Shown here in pieces: positions 1 to 6,603 of a stretch of 64,000 bases of DNA (position 1 is the first letter of the stretch; the number at the start of each line of letters is the position of its first letter). The notes below the pieces were generated by a model, which was not told the origin of the DNA, did not search any database, and saw nothing but the letters and a program-made list of their open reading frames with translations. The translations under genes and the position numbers were made by a program. This DNA is from Nitrospirota bacterium (GTDB taxonomy: Bacteria; Nitrospirota; Thermodesulfovibrionia; Thermodesulfovibrionales; Dissulfurispiraceae), in NCBI GenBank assembly GCA_040752355.1, contig JBFMHE010000021.1, positions 1 through 64,000 of the forward strand, in the 5' to 3' direction.

Positions 1-2
1 CC

Positions 3-203
3 CCTCAAAGGCGTGAGATCATCAAGCTTCTTGCGCGTGATGTGTCGCATCCGGGGGCGAGGGATATTTTAAGGAAAGTCAGAAAGGCCGTTCCGCGGAT
101 AAGCATGTCAACGGTCTATTACACCCTGGTGCGGTTTGAATATTACGGTCATTGCAAGGAGTGTCGGGCAAGGAAATACGGATGGGAAGAAGGACCTTTG
201 TAA
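3..203 (+). pseudogene. Fur/PerR-family regulator, 5' end outside window, internally shortened
   Basis: Reading from base 3, the frame gives a typical Fur-family winged-helix half: PQRREIIKLLA, then HPGARDIL, then ISMSTVYYTL, the recognition-helix region. Immediately afterwards it reads FEYYGHCKECRARK, which resembles the extreme C-terminus of PerR/Fur proteins, where a CxxC structural zinc pair follows a Y-G-x-C strand. The middle of a normal protein, with the dimerisation domain and the histidine-rich metal sites (roughly 60-70 residues), is absent without loss of frame. The TAA is at 201-203, overlapping the next gene's start by 22 bases. The missing core should abolish dimerisation and metal sensing, so I call it an in-frame deletion derivative. 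An assembly collapse is the alternative. The true start lies upstream of the window. Confidence 0.6.
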
Positions 204-640
204 TCGTATGCGCTATATGTATCTTAGGCGTCGCGGCTCTCGCATACCGATCTCTTAAGGGCGGCGAACGTGGAGCATCGAATTTCAGCTGGGGTTCCGG
301 CAATCTAAAGGACAGGGTTGTCCAGATTGTTACCGGTACACCGGCGGTTGTGCCTTTCGAGTTTAGCGTCGGCAGCGCCGTATCGGAAATGCGCTTTGAG
401 ATAAAGGATGAGTCACTGCGGATGAAGGGTATCTCTCTCGACGACACTGTCGTTCCGGTAAAAAACGGCATGGTTTCATCAAGAGTAATATTCAACGTTC
501 AATCAGGCGCCGGAATGAAAGCCGGTCACTACGCTCTTACTGTCATAGCCAGAGATACTGCCAGCGGGAAGATTATCCGGGAAGGCGAGATACCCTTTGC
601 TGTTGACTTGCTCGATCTTATCTGGAAATGCTCGTGTTAA
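182..640 (+). CDS. Single-pass membrane-anchored hypothetical protein
   Basis: The protein is 152 residues if it starts at the ATG at 182, which has an AAGGA seven bases upstream; an in-frame TTG at 152 is less likely. Residues 5-22 form one hydrophobic segment (FVIVCAICILGVAALAY) after a basic MGRR start, so it is an N-terminal anchor or uncleaved signal. The remainder is soluble, with alternating beta-type sequence, and probably folds as a small beta-sandwich outside the membrane. I do not recognise the family. It overlaps the end of the shortened Fur/PerR gene and probably shares its transcript. Confidence 0.55.
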   Translation: MGRRTFVIVCAICILGVAALAYRSLKGGERGASNFSWGSGNLKDRVVQIVTGTPAVVPFEFSVGSAVSEMRFEIKDESLRMKGISLDDTVVPVKNGMVSSRVIFNVQSGAGMKAGHYALTVIARDTASGKIIREGEIPFAVDLLDLIWKCSC

Positions 641-935
641 ACTGCCTCACAATACGAGAAAGTTTTATGATGACCCACCTCTATTGTACGAAGTTGCCCA
701 GAAAAAACCCGGTCATATTGAAGAGCTCGCTCTTTCATTCCTCCACGTCCGACCCGATGGACCCCGACTTCAACTACGGCAAAGAATCCAAGAGGCTCGA
801 CCTGGCCGCCTTGTGGAAGCCCGCCTCCGATGCCGGGAACTTGAAGGTTATGGGCCTGGACCGCTTCGATCTGGTTTCGATCTGCCCGGGACATAAATGG
901 CTCGCGAGCTACACCTCCATGCGGGCCAATGCAAA
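641..935 (+). other. Gap with an unexplained coding-like stretch
   Basis: Between the small membrane protein and the hcp terminator no complete gene stands out. One plus-strand frame (in phase with base 628) shows strongly GC-rich third codon positions from about 755 to 935, encoding a stretch containing MDPDFNYGKESKRLDLAALW and VMGLDRFDLVSICPGHKW. The frame has no stop before it runs through the hairpin at 936-971 into antisense hcp, and no convincing ribosome binding site. It may be a fragment of a decayed or rearranged gene. The family is unrecognised. Confidence 0.25.
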
Positions 936-971
936 AGGCGAGAGAGGGGAGATTTCTCTCCTCTCTCGCCT
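936..971 (-). terminator. Intrinsic terminator downstream of hcp
   Basis: A 16-bp stem (AGGCGAGAGAGGGGAG, one G-T pair) closes on a 4-base loop, 31 bases past the hcp stop. On the minus strand it is followed by a short T run (CCTTTTGC). Confidence 0.7.
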
Positions 972-1001
972 CGCTACTTTACGGCAGGCACGGAAGAGCT
1001 G

Positions 1002-2651
1002 CTATGCAGCCTTTCCTGCGGGCTCCCCCAGGATGGCCTTGAGATCGTTGTCCGGGGTGGTGATGGGCATGATGTTGTAATTGTCGACCAGCACCTTCAG
1101 CACGTTGGGCGTAATGAACGCCGGGAGCGAAGGGCCGATGCGGATATTCTTGATGCCCAGGTAGAGCAGCGACAGGAGGATCGCCACCGCCTTCTGCTCG
1201 TACCACGAGAGCACCAGCGAGAGCGGGAGGTCGTTGACGCCGACGCCGAAGGCCTTCGAGAGCGCCACCGCGATCTGGACCGCCGAGTAGGCGTCGTTGC
1301 ACTGCCCCACATCGAGCAGTCTCGGGATGCCGCCTATATCGCCGAGCTCCTTATCGAAGAAGCGGAACTTGCCGCAGGCCAGGGTCAGGACCACGCAGTC
1401 CTTCGGGACCTTCTCGACGAATTCGGTGTAGTAGTTTCTTCCCGGCTTCGCGCCGTCGCAGCCGGCCACGAGGAAGAAGTGGCGGATCTGCTTGTTCTTG
1501 ACCGCCTCGATGACGGCGCCGGCAACGCTCATGACCGCGTTCCTCGCGAATCCGGTCATGACATATTTGCCTTCGACATCCTCGGTGAATCCCGGCAGGG
1601 CGAGCGCCCTCTCGATCACCGGTCCGAAGTTCCTGCCGGTGATATGCTTCACGCCGGGCCACCCGACGAGACCGGTGGTAAAGATATTGTCCTTATAGGA
1701 ATCCTCGGGCTCCTGCAGGCAGTTGGTGGTCATCAGGATAGCGCCCGGGAACTTCGCGAACTCTTTGTGCTGGTTCTGCCACGCTGTCCCGTAGTGTCCG
1801 TAGAAGTGCGGATACTTCTTCAGCTGGGGATAGGCGTGGGTCGGGAGCATCTCGCCGTGGGTATAGACATAAACGCCCTTGCCCTCGCTCTGCTTGAGCA
1901 CCGCTTCGAGATCCCTGAGGTCATGGCCGGAGACGAGGATCGCCTTGCCTTTCTTCGCGCCGAGAGGCACCCTGGTCGGCACCGGATGGCCGTACCGCTC
2001 GGTGTTGGCGGCGTCGAGCAGTTCCATCGCCTTCAGGTTCACCTCGCCGCACTTAAGGGCAAGGCCTACCCAGTCGTTGAGGCCGAGGTCCTTCCGGGTC
2101 ATGGCGGCAAGGGCCTCGTGGATATAGGCATAGACCGCGTCGTCGCTCTTGCCGAGTATCTGCGCATGATCGGCATACGCCGAGATACCCTTTATCCCGA
2201 ACAGGGTCGTGTGCTGGAGCGAAAGGATATCGGGGTCGATGACAGGATCGGACTTCAGCCCCGCCTTCTCTCCCTGCCTGACCATTCCCTCGAGCGAGGC
2301 CTCCGGCTTGAAGACCGCCGGCCCCTCGGAGAATGCGACATTGCCGCCGGCCTTTTCGACCTTTGCAGCAAGGCCCTTCCTGAGCTCGACGGTCTTGTTG
2401 ACGAGCTCGACAAAGCGCGCTGCATCGAAGTTGACGTTGGTCAGCGTCGAGAAGAGCGCCTCTGCCGTGAATTCGTTTACCGCCTTGTCGCTCACGCCGA
2501 CCCTTCTTCCCTCGTTCGCGACAAGGGCGAGCCCCTGGAGCGCGTAGACCAGGAGATCCTGGAGCGCCGCTACATCGGGCTGCTTGCCGCAGACGCTGAC
2601 TGCCGTGCATCCCGTTCCCCGTGAAGCCTGTTCACACTGGTAACAAAACAT
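1002..2651 (-). CDS. hcp: Hydroxylamine reductase / hybrid-cluster protein, class I
   Basis: This 549-residue cytoplasmic iron-sulfur protein belongs to the Hcp family, which acts in nitric oxide and hydroxylamine detoxification. The N-terminus MFCYQCEQ starts a C-x2-C-x8-C-x5-C set typical of anaerobe-type (class I) Hcp that bind a [4Fe-4S] cubane. Ligands of the hybrid 4Fe-2S-2O cluster can be recognised in order: the His in GHDLRDLE, Glu in HGEM, Cys in TNCLQEP, the persulfide Cys in VAGCDGAKPG, Cys in LACGKF, Cys in GQCNDAYS and Glu in YEQKAV. The start at 2651 is chosen because GGAGGAGG lies six bases upstream; an in-frame ATG two codons earlier sits on that Shine-Dalgarno. It is monocistronic, with a terminator behind it and CRP/FNR-like sites in its promoter. 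Confidence 0.95.
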   Translation of the reverse strand: MFCYQCEQASRGTGCTAVSVCGKQPDVAALQDLLVYALQGLALVANEGRRVGVSDKAVNEFTAEALFSTLTNVNFDAARFVELVNKTVELRKGLAAKVEKAGGNVAFSEGPAVFKPEASLEGMVRQGEKAGLKSDPVIDPDILSLQHTTLFGIKGISAYADHAQILGKSDDAVYAYIHEALAAMTRKDLGLNDWVGLALKCGEVNLKAMELLDAANTERYGHPVPTRVPLGAKKGKAILVSGHDLRDLEAVLKQSEGKGVYVYTHGEMLPTHAYPQLKKYPHFYGHYGTAWQNQHKEFAKFPGAILMTTNCLQEPEDSYKDNIFTTGLVGWPGVKHITGRNFGPVIERALALPGFTEDVEGKYVMTGFARNAVMSVAGAVIEAVKNKQIRHFFLVAGCDGAKPGRNYYTEFVEKVPKDCVVLTLACGKFRFFDKELGDIGGIPRLLDVGQCNDAYSAVQIAVALSKAFGVGVNDLPLSLVLSWYEQKAVAILLSLLYLGIKNIRIGPSLPAFITPNVLKVLVDNYNIMPITTPDNDLKAILGEPAGKAA

Positions 2652-2722
2652 TGTCATCCTCCTCCATGGTTATAAACCGCTTGGCTCAAAGCCAATCTTA
2701 TCACTGCGTTTCCTTAAAGTCT

Positions 2723-2765
2723 AGTGTAGCCGTTTCATCAAAAAGAACCCTTGACTTAGATCAAG
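2723..2765 (-). promoter_or_regulatory. hcp promoter with CRP/FNR-type operator at about -41.5
   Basis: A palindrome CTTGACTTAGATCAAG (2750-2765) matches the FNR consensus TTGAT-N4-ATCAA with one mismatch. A -10 box TACACT lies at 2723-2728 on the minus strand. If transcription starts near 2716, the palindrome is centred at about -41.5, the classical class II activator position. Hcp genes of anaerobes are often controlled by the CRP/FNR-family regulator HcpR; no such regulator gene is in the window. Confidence 0.6.
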
Positions 2766-2831
2766 AAGCCGCTGTTTTCAGTATCTCCCTCGATCTTGCT
2801 TTGATTGTATACTGCGGCAGGGGAGCGGTGC

Positions 2832-2847
2832 TTTGACGCAAGTCAAA
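2832..2847. promoter_or_regulatory. Second CRP/FNR-like palindrome upstream of hcp
   Basis: TTTGACGCAAGTCAAA is a perfect 16-bp palindrome, with six-base arms on a 4-base centre. Its centre is 82 bp from the first site, close to a whole number of helical turns, and it sits just past the mutY-like stop codon. Confidence 0.5.
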
Positions 2848-2859
2848 AGTGGCGGAGGC

Positions 2860-3750
2860 TCACGAGACGAGGAACGTGCGCCCCCGTTTCTTGATGAACC
2901 CCTCCTCCCGGAGCTCGACGAGAGCGGCCTTTATCTTCTCGGGCGGCGCACTGATCAGCCGGAGCAGCTTCTGCTCCGAAAGCCCGGGAGCGGCGACAAG
3001 GGCCTTCAGCAGCGCTCCCCGGAGCTGGCGGTTCGAGCCCATGAAGGGAGACTGCTTCTTATAGTGAGCGCTCTTTCTTCCCGGATTGGGATGGAGCGTC
3101 TTGAGCATCACCCCGTAGTCCATCAATGCATTGTACCAGTCGCGCGGGTGCCGGCGGTCGAGCGTCTTCTCGACCAGGGGGAGGATCTCCTTATCCGTGA
3201 TACCGCTCCGGTCATGGAAAAAGAAGTGAATGAAGACCGTTCTGATGTTGGTCTCGATGAGCACCGAGGGCTTGTTGAAGGCGAAGGCGGCAAGTGCGGA
3301 GGCGGTGTACCTGCCGATGCCAGGCAGTGTCATCAGCTCTTCAGGCGATGGCGGGAGCTTTCCCCCGAACCGGTCGACCACGGCCCGTGCGAGCTCCTTC
3401 AGCGCGACGGCGCGGCGGTTGTACCCCATCCCCTGCCACACCGCAAGCACCTTCTGCAGCGGCGCTTCGGCCAGAGCGTTGAAATCCGGAAAGGCGGTGA
3501 TGAACTCCTCGTACTTCTCCTTCACCCGCCCGGTCTGGGTCTGCTGGAGCATGATCTCGGAGACGAGGATACGGTAAGGGTCGCGCGTCCTGCGCCAGGC
3601 GAACGGCCGACGGCGCCGGCTGTAGTAATCGCAGACGATCTCCCGGAACAGGGCGACGGCGCGCGGGGTGACTCCTTTCGTGACAGCGCCCTCGAAGCGG
3701 GCGATGAGGCGCCCGTTTTCATCAGGACCGACGGGGATCGACCGTGTCAT
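2860..3750 (-). CDS. mutY: MutY-like A/G-specific adenine glycosylase lacking the Fe-S cluster
   Basis: This is a 296-residue HhH-GPD DNA glycosylase. It has the MutY signature VSEIMLQQTQ with the catalytic Glu, followed by the helix-hairpin-helix LPGIGRYTASAL. The place of the catalytic Asp in MutY (LDGNV) is taken by IETNIRTVF, so Glu replaces Asp. The four-cysteine loop that binds [4Fe-4S] after the GPD region is absent (NPGRKSAHYKKQSPF has no Cys), and the C-terminal MutT-like 8-oxoG recognition domain is also missing; a short winged-helix-like tail of about 60 residues ends the protein. It probably excises adenine from mispairs, but substrate choice could differ. I use the ATG at 3750, which lies six bases after an extended -10; an in-frame GTG at 3768 is the alternative. 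Confidence 0.75.
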   Translation of the reverse strand: MTRSIPVGPDENGRLIARFEGAVTKGVTPRAVALFREIVCDYYSRRRRPFAWRRTRDPYRILVSEIMLQQTQTGRVKEKYEEFITAFPDFNALAEAPLQKVLAVWQGMGYNRRAVALKELARAVVDRFGGKLPPSPEELMTLPGIGRYTASALAAFAFNKPSVLIETNIRTVFIHFFFHDRSGITDKEILPLVEKTLDRRHPRDWYNALMDYGVMLKTLHPNPGRKSAHYKKQSPFMGSNRQLRGALLKALVAAPGLSEQKLLRLISAPPEKIKAALVELREEGFIKKRGRTFLVS

Positions 3751-3756
3751 CGTTTC

Positions 3757-3765
3757 ATCATACCA
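3757..3765 (-). promoter_or_regulatory. Extended -10 promoter close to the mutY-like start
   Basis: On the minus strand TGG-TATGAT forms an extended -10 ending six bases before the ATG at 3750. No Shine-Dalgarno lies between, which suggests a leaderless transcript. No clear -35 was seen. Confidence 0.45.
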
Positions 3766-3791
3766 CACTGCGTATACATACCCTCACCGAT

Positions 3792-3939
3792 AGCGGAAGG
3801 GGAGCGAGGCGAGTCATTTGCGCTCATTCTCGACGGGCATCCGACCCGTCTCCGAGGCGGGGCATCCCGCTCCCGTCATCCTGACTTCGCCTGAGCTGCC
3901 CATGCCGCTCCAAATGCCTCGCCTCACTCCCCCTCCGCT
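3792..3939 (+). repeat. MITE-like dispersed inverted-repeat element, copy A
   Basis: This 148-bp element is bounded by 28-bp imperfect terminal inverted repeats (3792-3819 and 3912-3939, three mismatches). The core contains smaller palindromes such as GACGGG...CCCGTC. A clearly homologous copy lies in inverse orientation at 61446-61587. The right end runs into the stop codon of the dienelactone hydrolase gene. No ORF or transposase is present. It could be a non-autonomous mobile element or a structured RNA or terminator unit. Confidence 0.8.
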
Positions 3940-4714
3940 ATTTGAATATCTCGGCAAAGAAGACCTTCATCGCGTTCCAGGAGCGGCGGTCCGCCTTCTC
4001 GTTGTAGGCGGTCCCTTTCATCGCATCGTTTCCTGCTGCGGGATTGGTGAAGCTGTGCACCGCGTTGCCGTAGATGTTCATCTGCCAGTCGGCGCCCGCC
4101 TTGCGCATCTCCTCCTGGAATGCCAGGACCTCTTTCATCGGCACAAAGGGATCGTCGGCGCCGTGGAGCACAAGGACCTTGGCCTTTATATTTTTCGCAT
4201 CGTCCGGAGATAGCGTAGCGAGCCCGCCGTGGAAGCTGACCACTCCTGCAACCGGCGCACCGCTGCGCGCCAGCTCGAGCACCGCCGTACCGCCGAAACA
4301 GAAGCCGATGGCGGCCAGATGCCGGGGGTCGGTGTGCTCATTACTGCGCAGGACCTCCAGCCCCGCCATGGTCCGCTCGCGGAGAAGCGCTCGGTTGGAG
4401 CGGTACTTCTCGGCCTGCGCTGCCGCTTCCTTGGGATCCTTCGGCCGCACTCCCTTGCCGTAGATATCTGCGGCAAAGGCCGTGAAACCCATACGGGCCA
4501 GCTGCTCGACCTTCTCTTTAATGAAGGGCGTAATCCCCCACCATTCATGCACCACCAGCACGCCCGGCCGTTTCCCGGGCAGTTTATCGTCGTACGCGAG
4601 ATATCCTTCGAGCACGGTACCGTGGTGGCGATAAGGGATCGTCTGCGTATGGACCTCTGCCCGCACCGCTGCTGCACCGAACAACAAGGCGATCACCGCA
4701 AGAAGATATCTCAT
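3938..4714 (-). CDS. Exported dienelactone hydrolase family protein
   Basis: This 258-residue alpha/beta hydrolase starts with a signal peptide (MRYLLAVIALLFGAAAVRAE, cleavage probably after the A-x-A), so it acts outside the cytoplasm. The family motifs are VVHEWWGIT near residue 50, the nucleophile elbow IGFCFGG with Cys as nucleophile, the acidic residue in HGADDPF and the catalytic His in GNAVHSF. Members hydrolyse dienelactone or other ester and lactone substrates; the substrate here cannot be told. The start at 4714 is supported by GGAGG just upstream. The stop codon coincides with the right end of the inverted-repeat element, so the last residues might be altered by its insertion. It is probably monocistronic. 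Confidence 0.85.
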   Translation of the reverse strand: MRYLLAVIALLFGAAAVRAEVHTQTIPYRHHGTVLEGYLAYDDKLPGKRPGVLVVHEWWGITPFIKEKVEQLARMGFTAFAADIYGKGVRPKDPKEAAAQAEKYRSNRALLRERTMAGLEVLRSNEHTDPRHLAAIGFCFGGTAVLELARSGAPVAGVVSFHGGLATLSPDDAKNIKAKVLVLHGADDPFVPMKEVLAFQEEMRKAGADWQMNIYGNAVHSFTNPAAGNDAMKGTAYNEKADRRSWNAMKVFFAEIFK

Positions 4715-4836
4715 GTCTCCTCCCTCCGGAATTGTGCTATCATTATAGGTACAAAGCCGTAAGTACGGCAGCAATGCTCTGGTACAAGGGTAGCAGGATG
4801 CCGCAGCACTGTCAATCGGCCGAGGATACTCCGCAA

Positions 4837-4866
4837 TTGATTTTTGATGAAAAGGTTTCTTATAGT
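4837..4866 (+). promoter_or_regulatory. Sigma-70-type promoter of the 4874 gene
   Basis: TTGATT (4837-4842) and TATAGT (4861-4866) are separated by 18 bases. The -10 ends seven bases before the ATG at 4874, which has no Shine-Dalgarno, so the transcript may be leaderless. Confidence 0.5.
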
Positions 4867-4873
4867 ACATTCC

Positions 4874-5332
4874 ATGATTGCGCCGCCGTGGAGAAGTAGA
4901 AGCTTCCTCTTGCTGAGTGCGCTCTACTTTTTCGCCTATACCATATCGCCGCTCTCCCTGACGTACACTGACGATACGGTGGAGCTCACCCTGTGCGGTA
5001 CCGACAGCCACGCCGCGAGAAAGGCCGATGTTCGCATCCTGTTCATCGAATATGTCTGCTCCTCTCTTGCCCCGACCGAAAGGACGGGCGATGGCGAGTC
5101 GAGCGTCAGATTCCTCCTGAAAGAGCCGCGGGCGGTATTGACGAAGAATATCGCTCCCGAGTTATTGACCCTGGGCAGCGCCGTTTTTTCCGCGTTCGCC
5201 TTCGTGCTGTGCCGCTCCCTGTTTTGCCGGATGCTGCCCCAGTCCCTGCGCCGGAAAGGCCGGAGCGGCTTCCCTCACCTCTGGTCGGGACGGTCGCCGC
5301 CCCCTCGCCCCGTCATTGTTGCCGCCGTTTAA
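4874..5332 (+). CDS. Hypothetical membrane protein with two hydrophobic segments
   Basis: This protein of 152 residues is of unrecognised family. A hydrophobic segment at residues 10-30 (FLLLSALYFFAYTISPLSL) looks like a signal anchor. A central soluble part of about 70 residues contains two Cys, and a second hydrophobic segment (LLTLGSAVFSAFAFVLC) is followed by a basic Arg- and Pro-rich tail. It therefore looks like an inner-membrane protein with a periplasmic loop. The start at 4874 is preferred over the ATG at 4847 because a promoter lies directly upstream. Pal follows 95 bases downstream on the same strand. Confidence 0.45.
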   Translation: MIAPPWRSRSFLLLSALYFFAYTISPLSLTYTDDTVELTLCGTDSHAARKADVRILFIEYVCSSLAPTERTGDGESSVRFLLKEPRAVLTKNIAPELLTLGSAVFSAFAFVLCRSLFCRMLPQSLRRKGRSGFPHLWSGRSPPPRPVIVAAV

Positions 5333-5427
5333 CATCATTGAGGAAGAGGGCGTCCGGAGTATCATTCCGCGAGGTGGCTCCGGGTGTCCCTTTGTATTTA
5401 CCCGCAGTACCGCCAAAGGAGAAGAAG

Positions 5428-6012
5428 ATGAGACGTATCGTTATGGTCATGGCCGTTATTCTGGGAATAGCACTTATTGCAGGCTGCTCGCAGAGAAAGA
5501 TTGCGCAGTCGCCCGAGCAGCCTCTTGCACAGCAGCCCCCGTCATCCGCTGTTCAGGAACGGGAGGGAGCCGGAGGGATCGGGTCCTCACCGGCTGCCGA
5601 ATCCGTTACGGAGCGTGAGCTCGGCCGGGCGCAGCAGGCGGGCCCTGCCGCGTCGGTAATAGAGATCGAAGAGGCGCTGAAAGACATCCACTTCGATTAC
5701 GATAAGTACGATATCAGGGATGATGCCAAACCGGTACTGAAGGCACTCGCCTCGCGGCTTTCGAAGGACGGGACCTTGGGAGTGATCGTAGAAGGCCATT
5801 GCGATGACCGCGGGACCGGTGAATACAATCTCGCGCTCGGCGACCGGCGGGCGAGCGCGACCAGGACCTACCTGGTGTCCCTCGGCATTCCTTCGAGCCG
5901 GATCCAGACGATCAGCTACGGCGAGGAAAAACCCGCCTGCAGCGATGCGACCGAACCGTGCTGGGCGAACAACCGGAGGGCCCATTTTGTCCTGACGCTT
6001 CCGAAGAAATAG
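5428..6012 (+). CDS. pal: Peptidoglycan-associated lipoprotein Pal
   Basis: This 194-residue outer-membrane lipoprotein has a lipobox ALIAGC giving Cys21 as the lipidation site. A Pro/Gln/Glu-rich linker of about 65 residues comes next, then a complete OmpA-like peptidoglycan-binding domain (IHFDYDKYDIRDDAKPVL, GHCDDRGTGEYNLALGDRRA, NNRRAHFVL). The Asp and Arg residues that hold diaminopimelate in the OmpA fold are present (GHCDDRG, NNRRA). Pal normally works with TolAQRB, but no tol genes are in the window. The ATG follows AGGAGAAGAAG. The gene ends in a strong terminator shared with the convergent Ehr operon. Confidence 0.93.
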   Translation: MRRIVMVMAVILGIALIAGCSQRKIAQSPEQPLAQQPPSSAVQEREGAGGIGSSPAAESVTERELGRAQQAGPAASVIEIEEALKDIHFDYDKYDIRDDAKPVLKALASRLSKDGTLGVIVEGHCDDRGTGEYNLALGDRRASATRTYLVSLGIPSSRIQTISYGEEKPACSDATEPCWANNRRAHFVLTLPKK

Positions 6013-6035
6013 CAGAAGATCCGGATAACACCATT

Positions 6036-6073
6036 AAAGAAGGGAGCCCGAGACTTCTCCGGCTCCCTTCTTT
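6036..6073. terminator. Bidirectional terminator between pal and the Ehr operon
   Basis: Thirteen-base perfect arms (AAAGAAGGGAGCC and its complement at 6061-6073) close on a 12-base loop that can pair further. A and T runs flank both sides, and it sits between two convergent stop codons. Confidence 0.85.
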
Positions 6074-6087
6074 ATAAAGCTCCCTGC

Positions 6088-6603
6088 TTATCGCTTCTCT
6101 TCTATCGCCTTCATGATGCCGCTCAGGATGGCGAAGGGATCCGGAGGACAACCGTGGACAGCGACATCGACGGGGATCACCTTACCGATGCCGCCCCGGG
6201 AGGCGTAGCTTTCTCCGAAGATCCCGCCATTGCAGGCGCAATCCCCCACGGCAACCACCAGTTTAGGAGCGGGCGTCGCCTCGTAGGTCCTCCTGAGGGC
6301 TCTCTCCATATTATGTGTTACGGGACCGGTAACCAGGAGCATATCCGCGAAGCGCGGCGAAGCGGTGAAACGGATGCCGTACCGTTCGCAGTTGTAGAGG
6401 GGATTATTGAGCGCATGGATCTCGAGCTCGCACCCGTTGCAGGAGCCGGCATCCACCTGCCGGATCGTGAGGCTCTTCCTGAACCGTCTTTTGACCGCCT
6501 CCTCGAGCCGCCCGCCCGCCGCTTCGATTCGGGCGTTTATCTCTCGAGGCATAGCTTCCGTGACAATGCCGGTACGGAGTATCTGATACAGTATTCTCAT
6601 CAT
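6088..6603 (-). CDS. Ehr-type complex small subunit (NuoB/HyfI-like)
   Basis: The 171-residue protein belongs to the NuoB/HycG/HyfI 20-kDa family, which carries the [4Fe-4S] cluster (N2 equivalent) next to the large subunit. Its cluster cysteines are in GSCNGCELE, GDCACNGG and HGCPPDP, so the electron-transfer site looks intact. The ATG at 6603 overlaps the TGA of the upstream large-subunit gene (ATGA), as expected for translational coupling, and GGGGAA lies just before it. It is the last gene of the operon and ends at the terminator shared with pal. No ferredoxin-like NuoI/HyfH gene accompanies it, so the electron donor is unknown. Confidence 0.9.
   Translation of the reverse strand: MMRILYQILRTGIVTEAMPREINARIEAAGGRLEEAVKRRFRKSLTIRQVDAGSCNGCELEIHALNNPLYNCERYGIRFTASPRFADMLLVTGPVTHNMERALRRTYEATPAPKLVVAVGDCACNGGIFGESYASRGGIGKVIPVDVAVHGCPPDPFAILSGIMKAIEEKR

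Noticed and set aside
897-2624. Long open frame on the plus strand opposite hcp
   Set aside because: It is the GC-rich antisense shadow of a fully conserved hcp gene, with no Shine-Dalgarno and an Arg/Glu/His-rich low-complexity translation.
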